44,305 nt of DNA from Ruminococcus sp. (GTDB lineage Bacteria > Bacillota > Clostridia > Oscillospirales > Ruminococcaceae), in contig JAFWTA010000005.1 of the NCBI GenBank assembly GCA_017519145.1, positions 1 to 44,305 on the forward strand. Direction: 5' to 3'. Numbering within the stretch: position 1 is the first letter of the stretch; every line of letters starts with the position of its first letter. The notes beneath the pieces were generated by a model. It was not told the DNA's origin. It saw nothing but the letters and a program-made list of their open reading frames with translations, and made no database searches. This document shows, piece after piece, positions 1 through 6,325 of the stretch. The position numbers and the translations under genes are program-made.

Positions 1-65
1 AGATCAGCGTATCTGCAAGGGCTTTTAGATCAATTATAATGAATGCTTTGCATTCATTATATCAT
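1..65. repeat. Partial copy A of a 125-bp intergenic repeat
   Basis: This is the right half of a repeat cut by the window edge. It matches positions 116-180 at 64 of 65 bases, the one difference being near position 27. It contains the hairpin TATAATGAATGC-TTT-GCATTCATTATA and ends with ATTATATCAT (56-65), which is also the first ten bases of the next copy, so the two copies are joined in tandem by a shared 10-bp end. Confidence 0.9.
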
Positions 66-180
66 AAAAGCGAAGCGTTATGATATAATTGCCCGATATG
101 CAGGGAGCTGATCTGAGATCAGCGTATCTGCAAGGGCTTTTTGATCAATTATAATGAATGCTTTGCATTCATTATATCAT
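56..180. repeat. Full copy B of a 125-bp structured intergenic repeat
   Basis: The unit starts and ends with the direct repeat ATTATATCAT (56-65 and 171-180) and holds the inverted form ATGATATAAT at 80-89. It contains three stem-loops: positions 56-89, a central stem GCTGATCT-G-AGATCAGC (107-123), and the hairpin around 151-177. GCCC (91-94) and GGGC (near 133) can close the central region. A second full copy of the same length lies at 7922-8046. The function is unknown; it has no open reading frame and looks like a mobile, structured intergenic element. Confidence 0.9.
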
Positions 181-322
181 ATAACGCACAGAATCGCAAG
201 GGAACGCGGAGATATTCTCCCGTCCGATATTTCTTTGCCGCGAAACTGCCTGCGGGCTCCCCGCTTATATCATACACACGGGAAAAAAGTCAATGTAAGC
301 CCAAGGCAAGCCGGCGGTCGGC

Positions 323-352
323 GTGACAACAGAAGAAATAATCTGATATACT
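323..352 (+). promoter_or_regulatory. Putative sigma-A promoter for the 94-aa gene
   Basis: A -35-like GTGACA (323-328) stands 18 bases before a -10 TATACT (347-352), upstream of the ATG at 383. The stretch between the repeat and this promoter (181-322) shows nothing else I can support. Confidence 0.45.
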
Positions 353-382
353 TTTTATAGCGCAGCATGAAAGGAGAAGCTC

Positions 383-667
383 ATGGCAAAGAAAACCGAT
401 ACAGGACAAAACCGCAAGATCAAAGCGGTAGTTGATATGATGTTTGATGACATTCCCTATTCCGAGGAGGTCACGCAGGCACAGGGGAAAATTGAAACTG
501 CTCTGAATGTGGAGTTTGACAGGATAAAGGCTGATCGCCACGAGGACGAGGCTTTGGAGGAACTGCTCGCCAGATACGGCAGGCTGTCGCAAATGGCAGA
601 GCTTGCAGGCTTCCCTGCGGACAGCGCTGAAAAGTGGCGCGGCGAAACGCAGGCTTTTCCGTGGTGA
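383..667 (+). CDS. Small conserved protein, possibly a truncated permease-prefix-type domain
   Basis: The 94-residue product is soluble, charged and probably helical, with no signal peptide or membrane segment. A good ribosome site (AAGGAG, seven bases before the ATG) and a plausible promoter support translation. The text from about residue 10 to 85 (AVVDMMFDDIPYSEEV, then ALEELLARYGRLSQMAELAG) resembles the N-terminal regulatory prefix found on some Firmicute permeases; I recall this only loosely. In those proteins a membrane domain follows, but here the frame stops after a short tail ending in FPW, and the next 200 bases hold no membrane-coding frame. It may therefore be a truncated gene or a genuine stand-alone domain. 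It lies directly after the tandem repeat, a place where rearrangement would be plausible. Confidence 0.55.
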   Translation: MAKKTDTGQNRKIKAVVDMMFDDIPYSEEVTQAQGKIETALNVEFDRIKADRHEDEALEELLARYGRLSQMAELAGFPADSAEKWRGETQAFPW

Positions 668-823
668 ACACTGACCGTCATCCGTCAAAGCCGTGGATAA
701 CAGTGATCGCAAAGAAATAAAAGGAATGTGTTGACAATTCGTCTGCCGAGTCGGAAAACAAAGTAGCTGCATGGCGAAAACAAGCACGGATGCCAAAAAC
801 AGCATAATTTATTGGCATAAAAT
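668..823. other. Intergenic stretch without a recognisable gene
   Basis: Between the 94-aa gene and the convergent sirtuin gene I see no credible reading frame. A TTGACA at 732-737 has no convincing -10 at the right distance. The stretch could be decayed coding sequence of the truncated gene, but no frame stays open. Confidence 0.4.
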
Positions 824-857
824 GAGCCTTGCACTCAAAACAGAGAGCAAGGCTCAG
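824..857 (-). terminator. Rho-independent terminator of the sirtuin operon
   Basis: The inverted repeat TGAGCCTTGC / GCAAGGCTCA (824-833 and 848-857) is followed on the minus strand by TTTTATG. It lies eight bases after the sirtuin stop codon. Confidence 0.8.
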
Positions 858-864
858 ATCTATA

Positions 865-1713
865 TTAAGCCAAGACATTCAGCACTTCACGAATATCCCC
901 GTTGATACAAATGCTCTGCCCTCTGATCTCGTCAGGCACATAGGCTTCGCCGAAATTCAGGCAGGCATATACAGCTTTCGGGTTTGCATATGTCATCTTC
1001 CAGAACGGATACTTGATGATACCGGGGGTATTCATGCCCACACCAAGCTCCAGAAACAGTATATGCTGACCGCTGCGTGTGCGAATGAAGTTATCATAGC
1101 GTTCCGCTGCCTCGTGCCAGCCATCGTCCTCAACGAAGGTATCATCGGCTCTCAGGTTCATGCTCATGGGCTTTCCGCATACAGGACAATGGGGGACGAG
1201 CTCTGACGGAACACGCATATCTTTCTGCTGTTCAAACATTGCCCTGACTGTTTCTTCATTGTCGTAGGTCTTTTGGTGGCAAGGCTCACTGCACTGCCAG
1301 AGTCCGTAGTCTCCCTGCGTGTAAAACAGGCGCTTTTTATCAAATCCTGCCTTCTGGAACTGGTGGTCAACATTGGTGGTGATAACGAAATAGTCCTTAC
1401 CTTTCACAAGCTCGAAAAGCCCCTTGTATGTGCCGTTGTCCACATCCATGTAGCGGTTGATATAGATGTAGCGTGACCAGTATGCCCACTGCTCTTCCGG
1501 TGTCGGGAAGGGATAAAATCCGCCCGAATACATATCCCGAAAGCCGTATTTTTCCGCAAAATCCCCGAAGTATTTCTGCAAACGCTCTCCCGAATATTCA
1601 AAGCCTGCGGCGGTGGAAAGCCCTGCACCTGCACCGATCACGACAGCATCTGCCGTTTCGATCTCTTTTCTCAGACGTACAATTTCCGCCGAGTAATCTC
1701 TTGTATATTTCAT
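865..1713 (-). CDS. Class M sirtuin (SirTM-type), predicted protein ADP-ribosyltransferase
   Basis: This 282-residue SIR2-family protein has the NAD-binding loop GAGAGLS (27-33), the TTNVDHQF motif (N114, D116) and two zinc cysteine pairs, CSEPC (141, 145) and CPVC (176, 179). The canonical catalytic histidine position reads TQGDYG, with glutamine at 133. Gln in place of His is the mark of class M sirtuins, which are known to ADP-ribosylate protein rather than deacetylate it. The start at 1713 is chosen because AAGGAGGACG precedes it; a start seven codons earlier has no ribosome site. It overlaps the upstream macrodomain gene, which encodes the expected eraser. In characterised operons a lipoylated GcvH-like carrier and a lipoate ligase accompany this pair; neither is here, so the target is unknown. 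Cytosolic. Confidence 0.87.
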   Translation of the reverse strand: MKYTRDYSAEIVRLRKEIETADAVVIGAGAGLSTAAGFEYSGERLQKYFGDFAEKYGFRDMYSGGFYPFPTPEEQWAYWSRYIYINRYMDVDNGTYKGLFELVKGKDYFVITTNVDHQFQKAGFDKKRLFYTQGDYGLWQCSEPCHQKTYDNEETVRAMFEQQKDMRVPSELVPHCPVCGKPMSMNLRADDTFVEDDGWHEAAERYDNFIRTRSGQHILFLELGVGMNTPGIIKYPFWKMTYANPKAVYACLNFGEAYVPDEIRGQSICINGDIREVLNVLA

Positions 1714-2443
1714 GATCGTCCTCCTTGAATACATTGAAGATCACCTGTATATCCTTTGTTTTGCGGAACTTCCTGACAGTTCGGACTGCAATTTCTGCCG
1801 CCTTATCCTGCGGAAATCCAAATACACCCGTTGAGATACAGCAAAATGCGATACTGTAAATACCGTTCTGCATAGCAATTTCAAGACAGCTTTTGTATGA
1901 GCTTTCCAGCAGGCGGCAATGCTCATCGGTTAGCTGTCCCTGTACGATGGGACCGACGGTGTGTATCACATAGTCACAGGGCAGATTGTAGGCAGGAGTT
2001 ATCTTCGCTTTGCCCGTGGGTTCTTCATGCCCATGTGCCTCCATGATCTGTCCGCACTTGTATCGCAGACGCACACCTGCAAAAGTGTGTATGCAGTTGT
2101 CGATACAGCTGTGACAGGGCTGCCAGCAGCCGGTCATTCCCGAATTGGCAGCGTTGACTATCGCTCCGCATCGAAGCGTGGTGATGTCGCCTTTCCAAAG
2201 GTAAATACCGTCCTCTATGGGCGTTAAGTCAGCCATATCCGTGATACCCTTGCTCTCGGTAAGTGATATGAGAAATTCGTCCTCAGCCTGCAGAAAGTCA
2301 TCACTTGCTTTCACAGCAGGGCGGATATTCACGAGGCTTCGGTAAAGGCGGAATTTATCCGCATCATTGTTTGGTATCTCAATTCCGTCAGCATCGTTTC
2401 TCTCGGAAAGCAGATAATTTATCAGGAAATCATTTTTGTTCAT
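1598..2443 (-). CDS. Zinc-containing macrodomain protein, predicted protein-ADP-ribose hydrolase
   Basis: The 281-residue product has an N-terminal helical region (1-70) and a macrodomain. Motifs are IVNAANSGMTGC (95-106), the zinc-type segment QPCHSCID (108-115), HGHEEPTGKAKITPAYNLP (137-155), HTVGP and STGVFGFP. These identify the macrodomain subfamily encoded with class M sirtuins, which removes ADP-ribose from protein. The start at 2443 is preceded by GAGGTG at seven bases; an in-frame GTG three codons earlier lies inside that site. Recognisable family sequence ends near residue 252 (FKEDDHEIYKRLLG), yet the frame runs 29 codons further as an Arg/Cys-rich tail, overlapping the sirtuin gene by 116 bases. 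The sirtuin ribosome site lies within this gene, so the two are probably translationally coupled. Confidence 0.88.
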   Translation of the reverse strand: MNKNDFLINYLLSERNDADGIEIPNNDADKFRLYRSLVNIRPAVKASDDFLQAEDEFLISLTESKGITDMADLTPIEDGIYLWKGDITTLRCGAIVNAANSGMTGCWQPCHSCIDNCIHTFAGVRLRYKCGQIMEAHGHEEPTGKAKITPAYNLPCDYVIHTVGPIVQGQLTDEHCRLLESSYKSCLEIAMQNGIYSIAFCCISTGVFGFPQDKAAEIAVRTVRKFRKTKDIQVIFNVFKEDDHEIYKRLLGGNCTSEKRDRNGRCCRDRCRCRAFHRRRL

Positions 2444-2540
2444 ATTAAGCACCTCGCTTTGGGGGCAATTATTTTTTGGAAAAGACGTATAGCTGCAAGT
2501 CCTGTCCGTATAGATCGGAATTCAGCGTATACGCTAAAAA

Positions 2541-2600
2541 TGAGAATTGCGAATTAATGTGTTCGCTCACATTATCTGAATATTGTCGCCGCAGCCGACA
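2541..2600. repeat. Degenerate intergenic repeat, copy 1
   Basis: The core AATGTGTTCGCTCACA (from 2556) followed by TATTG and CGCCGCAG reappears in diverged form at 9337-9380 (AATGTGTTCGCGTCGCTCAC, then GACGCTGCTG). Both sit between genes. It resembles a decayed dispersed intergenic repeat. No promoter for the macrodomain operon could be assigned with confidence in 2444-2620. Confidence 0.5.
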
Positions 2601-2621
2601 CCACAACTATACACTCAAATC

Positions 2622-2661
2622 AAAAGAGTGTGCCGACAAAACATCCGCACACTCTCTTTTT
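2622..2661. terminator. Bidirectional rho-independent terminator
   Basis: GAGTGTGC (2626-2633) pairs with GCACACTC (2647-2654). T-runs lie on both sides: TTTTT after it on the plus strand and TTTTG on the minus strand. It directly follows the Rrf2-type gene on the minus strand. Confidence 0.8.
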
Positions 2662-3097
2662 ATTCTTCGTCTATTATCTTTCGTGTGTCCGCAACTACCT
2701 GCGCAAGCGTGGTGCTTTTCAGCTCGTTTTCAAGAGCTGCCTGAGCTGCTTGCAGTCTGCCGTCCATAGACTTGTGGATATTGCGTCCAACAGGACATTC
2801 CGCATTGGGATTTTCGTGAAAGTGGAACAGTCCCTCGTCATCTACGCAGTCAACCGCCTTGTAAATATCGTACAGCGTTACTTCGTCAAGTGCTTTTGCA
2901 AGGTGTGCGCCGCCGCTGCCCTGACGAGTTTCAACTATCCCTGCCGCTCGGAGCTGTCCGAGGACGCCCCGGACTATGACCGCATTTACCCCCGTACTGC
3001 CCGACAGAAAGTCGCTGGTCACTCTCATCTGACCGCCAAAAATGTCGATGCAGGCGAGAATATGCACTGCTGCCGTGAATTTACTTGTTATCTGCAT
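2660..3097 (-). CDS. Rrf2-family transcriptional regulator
   Basis: The 145-residue protein begins MQITSKFTAAVHILACI and has the Rrf2 winged-helix: the VRGVLGQLRAAGIVETRQGSGGAHLAK segment (residues 43-69) is the recognition helix plus wing. It has one cysteine in ECPVG (near residue 101) rather than a three-cysteine iron-sulfur set, as in redox or electrophile-sensing Rrf2 members such as B. subtilis YwnA. It is the second gene of an operon with the oxidoreductase at 3115, 17 bases after that gene's stop. Its own ribosome site is weak (AAGAGATG), so coupling to the upstream gene is likely. It probably represses the operon through the repeated AAAGTTG sites at 3788-3871, though no binding is shown here. 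Confidence 0.88.
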   Translation of the reverse strand: MQITSKFTAAVHILACIDIFGGQMRVTSDFLSGSTGVNAVIVRGVLGQLRAAGIVETRQGSGGAHLAKALDEVTLYDIYKAVDCVDDEGLFHFHENPNAECPVGRNIHKSMDGRLQAAQAALENELKSTTLAQVVADTRKIIDEE

Positions 3098-3114
3098 AGA
3101 TGTTCATCTCTTTC

Positions 3115-3744
3115 TTACTCTCTTACCACGCTGATACGCTGCCTGATGTGAGCGCCTTTTTCGATCTCGTCCACCATAGCAATAGCGTAATCTGCATAGC
3201 TGATAATGCTCTCGCCATTAGAGTTGAGTGTCAGCTCCTCGCCTGCGAGAATGAACTTGCCCGTGCGCTCGCCGTCTGCCTGAAAGTCTCCTGCGGGACT
3301 GATGTAAGTCCACTTCACATCATCATACTTACGGAGTTCGTCAAGCGCGGCCTGATGTGCCTTGACAACGGGGATGGCTGCTTCGGGGAAAGGTGTTACA
3401 TCAAAAACGGTCTTGGAATGCTCCTTATCAACAAACAAACTGCCTGCACCGCCGACGACTAAAAGTCTTGTATCAGTTCCTCTGAGAAGATCGGCAAGAT
3501 ACTTGACGGCATCGGGAACGATGTGAACGGTATCGGGTGTCCACGCACCTGCTGCATCAATGACTGCATCAAAGGGCGCAAGGTCGTCCTTTGTGATCTC
3601 AAAGAGATCCTTGATAACAGCATTCGGAGCGGCGGACTTGTTCTCGCCGCGAACGAAAGCGGTAACGTCAATTCCTCTGTTTACAGCCTCTTTCACGATG
3701 AGCTGACCTGCCTTGCCGTTTGCACAAACTACTGCGATTTTCAT
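3115..3744 (-). CDS. NAD(P)-binding SDR-type oxidoreductase (YwnB-like)
   Basis: The 209-residue protein has an N-terminal Rossmann fold: MKIAVVCANGKAGQLIV gives the NAD(P)-binding glycine region, and VIDAAGAW, LLVVGGAGSL and WTYISPAGDF are conserved segments of atypical short-chain dehydrogenases of the NmrA/YwnB type. A full ribosome site (AGGAGG) precedes the ATG. The same oxidoreductase plus single-cysteine Rrf2 regulator occurs as ywnB and ywnA in Bacillus, which supports both calls. The substrate is unknown; a role in redox or electrophile stress is inferred from the regulator. The promoter at 3825-3853 is surrounded by repeated operator-like sites. Confidence 0.85.
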   Translation of the reverse strand: MKIAVVCANGKAGQLIVKEAVNRGIDVTAFVRGENKSAAPNAVIKDLFEITKDDLAPFDAVIDAAGAWTPDTVHIVPDAVKYLADLLRGTDTRLLVVGGAGSLFVDKEHSKTVFDVTPFPEAAIPVVKAHQAALDELRKYDDVKWTYISPAGDFQADGERTGKFILAGEELTLNSNGESIISYADYAIAMVDEIEKGAHIRQRISVVRE

Positions 3745-3787
3745 AATAAGTACCTCCTGAATTATAGCATAAAAGATAGTTTCTGTA

Positions 3788-3871
3788 AAGTTGTAACTAT
3801 AATTGTTTCAACTTTCTGGTGTCATTATAGCATGGCAGTTTAAAGTTGTCGATATTAAAGTTACAACTTTG
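3788..3871 (-). promoter_or_regulatory. Promoter with four AAAGTTG operator sites for the oxidoreductase/Rrf2 operon
   Basis: On the minus strand TCGACA (3848-3853), 17 bases and TATAAT (3825-3830) form a promoter. AAAGTTGTAACTAT (3788-3801) and CAACTTT (3810-3816) lie downstream of it. AAAGTTGT (3843-3850) overlaps the -35, and the near-palindrome AAAGTTACAACTTT (3858-3871) lies upstream. The shared AAAGTTGTAACTTT pattern fits a dimeric regulator, most simply the Rrf2 protein of the same operon. Confidence 0.65.
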
Positions 3872-3958
3872 GGAACTTGCACAAAATCAAAGATCATTGA
3901 TGCGCATATTATACAAATGCTTTGAAAGGTTGAAAACATACCTGTTCTCAGATGAGCA

Positions 3959-3990
3959 AAAAAAGTCCGCGGCACAAGGAAGTGCTGCGG
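3959..3990 (-). terminator. Rho-independent terminator
   Basis: CCGCGGCAC (3967-3975) pairs with GTGCTGCGG (3982-3990); the minus strand continues with seven T residues after two bases. It is the second of two terminators in a row behind the phosphatase-like gene. Confidence 0.7.
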
Positions 3991-4073
3991 ATCATATATG
4001 TACTCGCTTTCGGAAGGGCTGCCATTTTTGCATAAAGGAAGTGATCTTCGTGTCGTGGCAGCAGCTTTAATAT

Positions 4074-4106
4074 AAAAAGCGGCACAGTGGAGAGCCATCT
4101 GTGCCG
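4074..4106 (-). terminator. Rho-independent terminator of the LMW phosphatase-like gene
   Basis: CGGCACAG (4080-4087) pairs with CTGTGCCG (4099-4106), followed on the minus strand by CTTTTTATATT. Confidence 0.75.
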
Positions 4107-4184
4107 TGCTGTCCGATATTCACGATCGGCGCAATATCCTCTTATGTTCTTCCGTAAGGTTTGCATATGTTCAGCCGCTCTTTT

Positions 4185-4502
4185 TCAAAGATACTCCGGA
4201 ACGATGCTCTCCAGCAGATCGCACAGATCATCGTCCATGTAACTGTAATCATCGGTTATGTTAAGGCAGATGACTGTTTTATCTGCAATAATGTCTGAGT
4301 ACTTTTCTTTTATCCTGCGCATATGCTTCTTCTCCATGCAGAAGATAATGTCAGCCCATCCAAGCAGGCCCGGTGTCACTTTAACTCGGGCGTTGTTCTC
4401 CGTTCCGGCAGATCTGGCATTGTGAGACTCATAGCCGTCAAACAGCTTTTCGGCGGTCAGGGAACGTCTTTTGTTCTGGCTGCATAAAAATAGTAAGTGC
4501 AT
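4185..4502 (-). CDS. Low-molecular-weight protein tyrosine phosphatase-like protein
   Basis: The 105-residue protein starts MHLLFLCSQNKRRSLTAEKL. This is the short LMW-PTP-like family in which the phosphate loop reads C-S-Q-N-K-x-R-S (C7, R13) instead of the classical CxGNxCRS. Further family marks are SAGT (near 31), WADIIFCMEKKH (49-60) and a C-terminal DDYSYMD carrying the likely general acid. The classical enzymes are about 150 residues and hydrolyse phosphotyrosine; the substrate of this shorter branch is not established, so activity is inferred. It appears to be a single-gene transcript with its own terminators. The start is the first ATG of the phosphate-loop frame, with AAGGAG six bases before it. 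Confidence 0.8.
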   Translation of the reverse strand: MHLLFLCSQNKRRSLTAEKLFDGYESHNARSAGTENNARVKVTPGLLGWADIIFCMEKKHMRRIKEKYSDIIADKTVICLNITDDYSYMDDDLCDLLESIVPEYL

Positions 4503-4607
4503 ATTTCTCCTTTGTATATCTCCTGATAATCGGTGTACTGTTCAAAAATGGAATAATTGCTTTTCTGCCGCTGCTTAACAAGTTAATTAGGCTGTTTTCG
4601 GCGGAGA

Positions 4608-5345
4608 TCAGTTATTTCCGAGGCGCTCGAACTCTGTACCTGAAGGACTCATGATCACGATCCCGTCAGCAGGTTCATGTGAGAAAGTAATAATGCAGTT
4701 CGGGTATGTAAACGCTTCTGTTACCATCATATCGGGGGCAGGAGCTGATTCCTTTACAGTTACTGTCACAGTTCCGCTGTCCGAAACGTCAAGCCCTGCG
4801 ATGCTGATCCCGTAGCCGCCTGTGGAGCGTTCTCCGCTGCATATAGTGTATCGGTATTTGTCGTCTGCTGCATCACAGTAGTACCCTCGCGCCTTATACT
4901 GAGAATCAGAGTAGTCTCCCGTTGATATCTCGTATTCAAGATCGTTCATCAGTGTTCCGTTATCATCAGGCGGAGGAAGTGCGGCGGAAGGTTCGGATAA
5001 AACATTGACCTTCTGAATTCCGCCGAACGACGCAGGATAAGTCTCCTGTATACCGCCGTCGTAGGTGATCTCGAGTGTCATACCCACTGTTGCAGCAGCG
5101 CCCTCATCAAGCAGAGATAATGGCAAAGAAAACTCGCTGGAAGAGCTTGATTCACGCGAGCCTTCTGTGGGTTTTACTATAAGGGTAGTGCCATTGATCG
5201 CGGTGACTGTTGCCTTGCAGATACTTACGGCAAGAGTAGTCTGTACTGTTGACTGTTCAGACGGCTGCTGAGCGGGTTTTGCAGCGGTGCCGCAAGCAGT
5301 CAGGGACAGGCATAGTGCGGCGATCATGAATAATTTATTTTTCAT
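4608..5345 (-). CDS. Lipoprotein with PrcB-like C-terminal domain
   Basis: The 245-residue protein has a lipoprotein signal (hydrophobic residues 5-17, lipobox LTAC, acylated Cys18). A Ser/Thr/Gln-rich linker and a beta-rich middle region (about 45-120, TTLIVKPTEG and GMTLEITYDGG) follow, similar to DUF3221-type domains. The last about 95 residues, with YTICSGERSTGGYGISI and VTVTVKESAPAPD, match the PrcB C-terminal domain seen in Gram-positive surface proteins of protease-associated or unknown role. It should sit on the outer face of the membrane. A strong promoter (5392-5420) and ribosome site (GGAGGTG) drive it as a single gene. Function is unknown; catalytic residues were not found. Confidence 0.75.
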   Translation of the reverse strand: MKNKLFMIAALCLSLTACGTAAKPAQQPSEQSTVQTTLAVSICKATVTAINGTTLIVKPTEGSRESSSSSEFSLPLSLLDEGAAATVGMTLEITYDGGIQETYPASFGGIQKVNVLSEPSAALPPPDDNGTLMNDLEYEISTGDYSDSQYKARGYYCDAADDKYRYTICSGERSTGGYGISIAGLDVSDSGTVTVTVKESAPAPDMMVTEAFTYPNCIITFSHEPADGIVIMSPSGTEFERLGNN

Positions 5346-5391
5346 TTTAGTTCACCTCCGCATATATAAAAAGTAATGACTGTTCCTGATT

Positions 5392-5420
5392 ATTATATCA
5401 CATCATACTTAATAAATCAA
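5392..5420 (-). promoter_or_regulatory. Sigma-A promoter for the PrcB-like lipoprotein
   Basis: On the minus strand TTGATT (5415-5420), 17 bases and TATAAT (5392-5397), upstream of the start at 5345. The rest of the divergent gap (5421-5535) shows nothing else. Confidence 0.75.
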
Positions 5421-5535
5421 TTCTGCTGCAATAAAAAAGACTGATCGCAGAAATACTATGAGAACAGCACTGATGGCTGAGATAAAAGCAGTTCATATAT
5501 ATTTGCGGATAGTGAAACAGAATAAGCATAATATC

Positions 5536-5582
5536 TTGAAAAAAATGTAATACTGTGCTATAATTAGTTAGAAGATACTAAC
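5536..5582 (+). promoter_or_regulatory. Sigma-A promoter and operator-like palindrome for the acetyltransferase gene
   Basis: TTGAAA (5536-5541), 17 bases and TATAAT (5559-5564). Immediately downstream GTTAG (5567-5571) and CTAAC (5578-5582) form an inverted repeat covering the expected transcription start. This suggests a repressor site, but the regulator is not identifiable here. Confidence 0.75.
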
Positions 5583-5637
5583 AAATTGCGCGGCAATAGC
5601 TGTAAGAAGCGATCGCGCTTAATGGAGGACTGAAAAC

Positions 5638-6279
5638 ATGAAACGAATACGTTCACTATCAAAGGCTAAGATCAACGAAATATCCGCACTTATCGGGGCT
5701 TCCTTCTGGGACTGGCCTTATGAGGAAGGCGAGGGCGGATTGAAGCCTTTCTTTTCATCAAAAGAGGCTATGACGGAGTACATGAAGTCCTTTGTCATTG
5801 CAGGCATCGAAAGCGGCACATTTTACTGCACAGATAACGGTGAGGGCTACATACTCATAACCGACACCAACGGAAATCATCCGAATTTCCGGAGTATAGT
5901 CCGAATGGCGAAGCGGATGAAAAACGCTCTCGGCGGCTGGGGAAAGCTGTTCTCATTTCTGAAACAGGCAAACAGCGGAAGCACCGCAAAGCCCCTTGAG
6001 ATACAGATGAAAAAGCAGAAAAAGCCCTATGTTAAGGTGGAAATGCTCATCGTCACCGAGAAATATCAGGGGCAGGGCTACATGAGAAAGCTCATGGAGT
6101 TCGCCTACAGAATAGCAGACAAAAACGGCTGCCCCTGTATTCTTGATACCGATGCAAAGGGCAAGTGTGACCGCTATGTTCATCTTGGCATGAAGCTGGT
6201 GCAGACCCGTGAAGCGGCAGGCTGCAAGATATACGACCTTATGTACAGCAGGGACGGTGCTTATTGTCAGAGGAATTGA
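5638..6279 (+). CDS. GNAT-family N-acetyltransferase
   Basis: The 213-residue protein contains the GNAT acetyl-CoA site in MLIVTEKYQGQGYMRKLMEF (near residues 138-157), with the Q/RxxGxG/A-like segment YQGQGYMRK. The later ILDTDAKGKCDRYVHLGMKLV segment matches the end of the GNAT fold. An insertion of basic residues (KKQKKP, near 124) precedes the core. The acceptor substrate cannot be told from sequence. It has a good promoter and ribosome site (GGAGG nine bases before the ATG). The methyltransferase gene follows 46 bases downstream on the same strand, so the two are probably co-transcribed. Confidence 0.8.
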   Translation: MKRIRSLSKAKINEISALIGASFWDWPYEEGEGGLKPFFSSKEAMTEYMKSFVIAGIESGTFYCTDNGEGYILITDTNGNHPNFRSIVRMAKRMKNALGGWGKLFSFLKQANSGSTAKPLEIQMKKQKKPYVKVEMLIVTEKYQGQGYMRKLMEFAYRIADKNGCPCILDTDAKGKCDRYVHLGMKLVQTREAAGCKIYDLMYSRDGAYCQRN

Positions 6280-6325
6280 GCATTACTGTGATTATAAGAA
6301 AAATATTAAGATCAGGAGAAATAAC

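Larger units (their letters stand above)
3872..4184. other. Intergenic stretch with two minus-strand hairpins
   Basis: No credible gene is present. Besides the two terminators listed, GCTGCCA (4018-4024) can pair with TGGCAGC (4056-4062). The T-runs of both terminators are on the minus strand, downstream of the phosphatase-like gene, so this looks like a long transcribed 3' end rather than a gene. Confidence 0.5.

Noticed and set aside
732-737. TTGACA as part of a promoter
   Set aside because: No -10 element lies 16-19 bases downstream and no gene follows on that strand.
290-805. 171-codon minus-strand frame
   Set aside because: It overlaps the 94-aa gene, which has a promoter and ribosome site; its product is Cys/Leu-rich with no recognisable motif and no ribosome site.
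3948-4166. Minus-strand frames behind the phosphatase-like gene
   Set aside because: They read through two clear terminators and have no ribosome sites.
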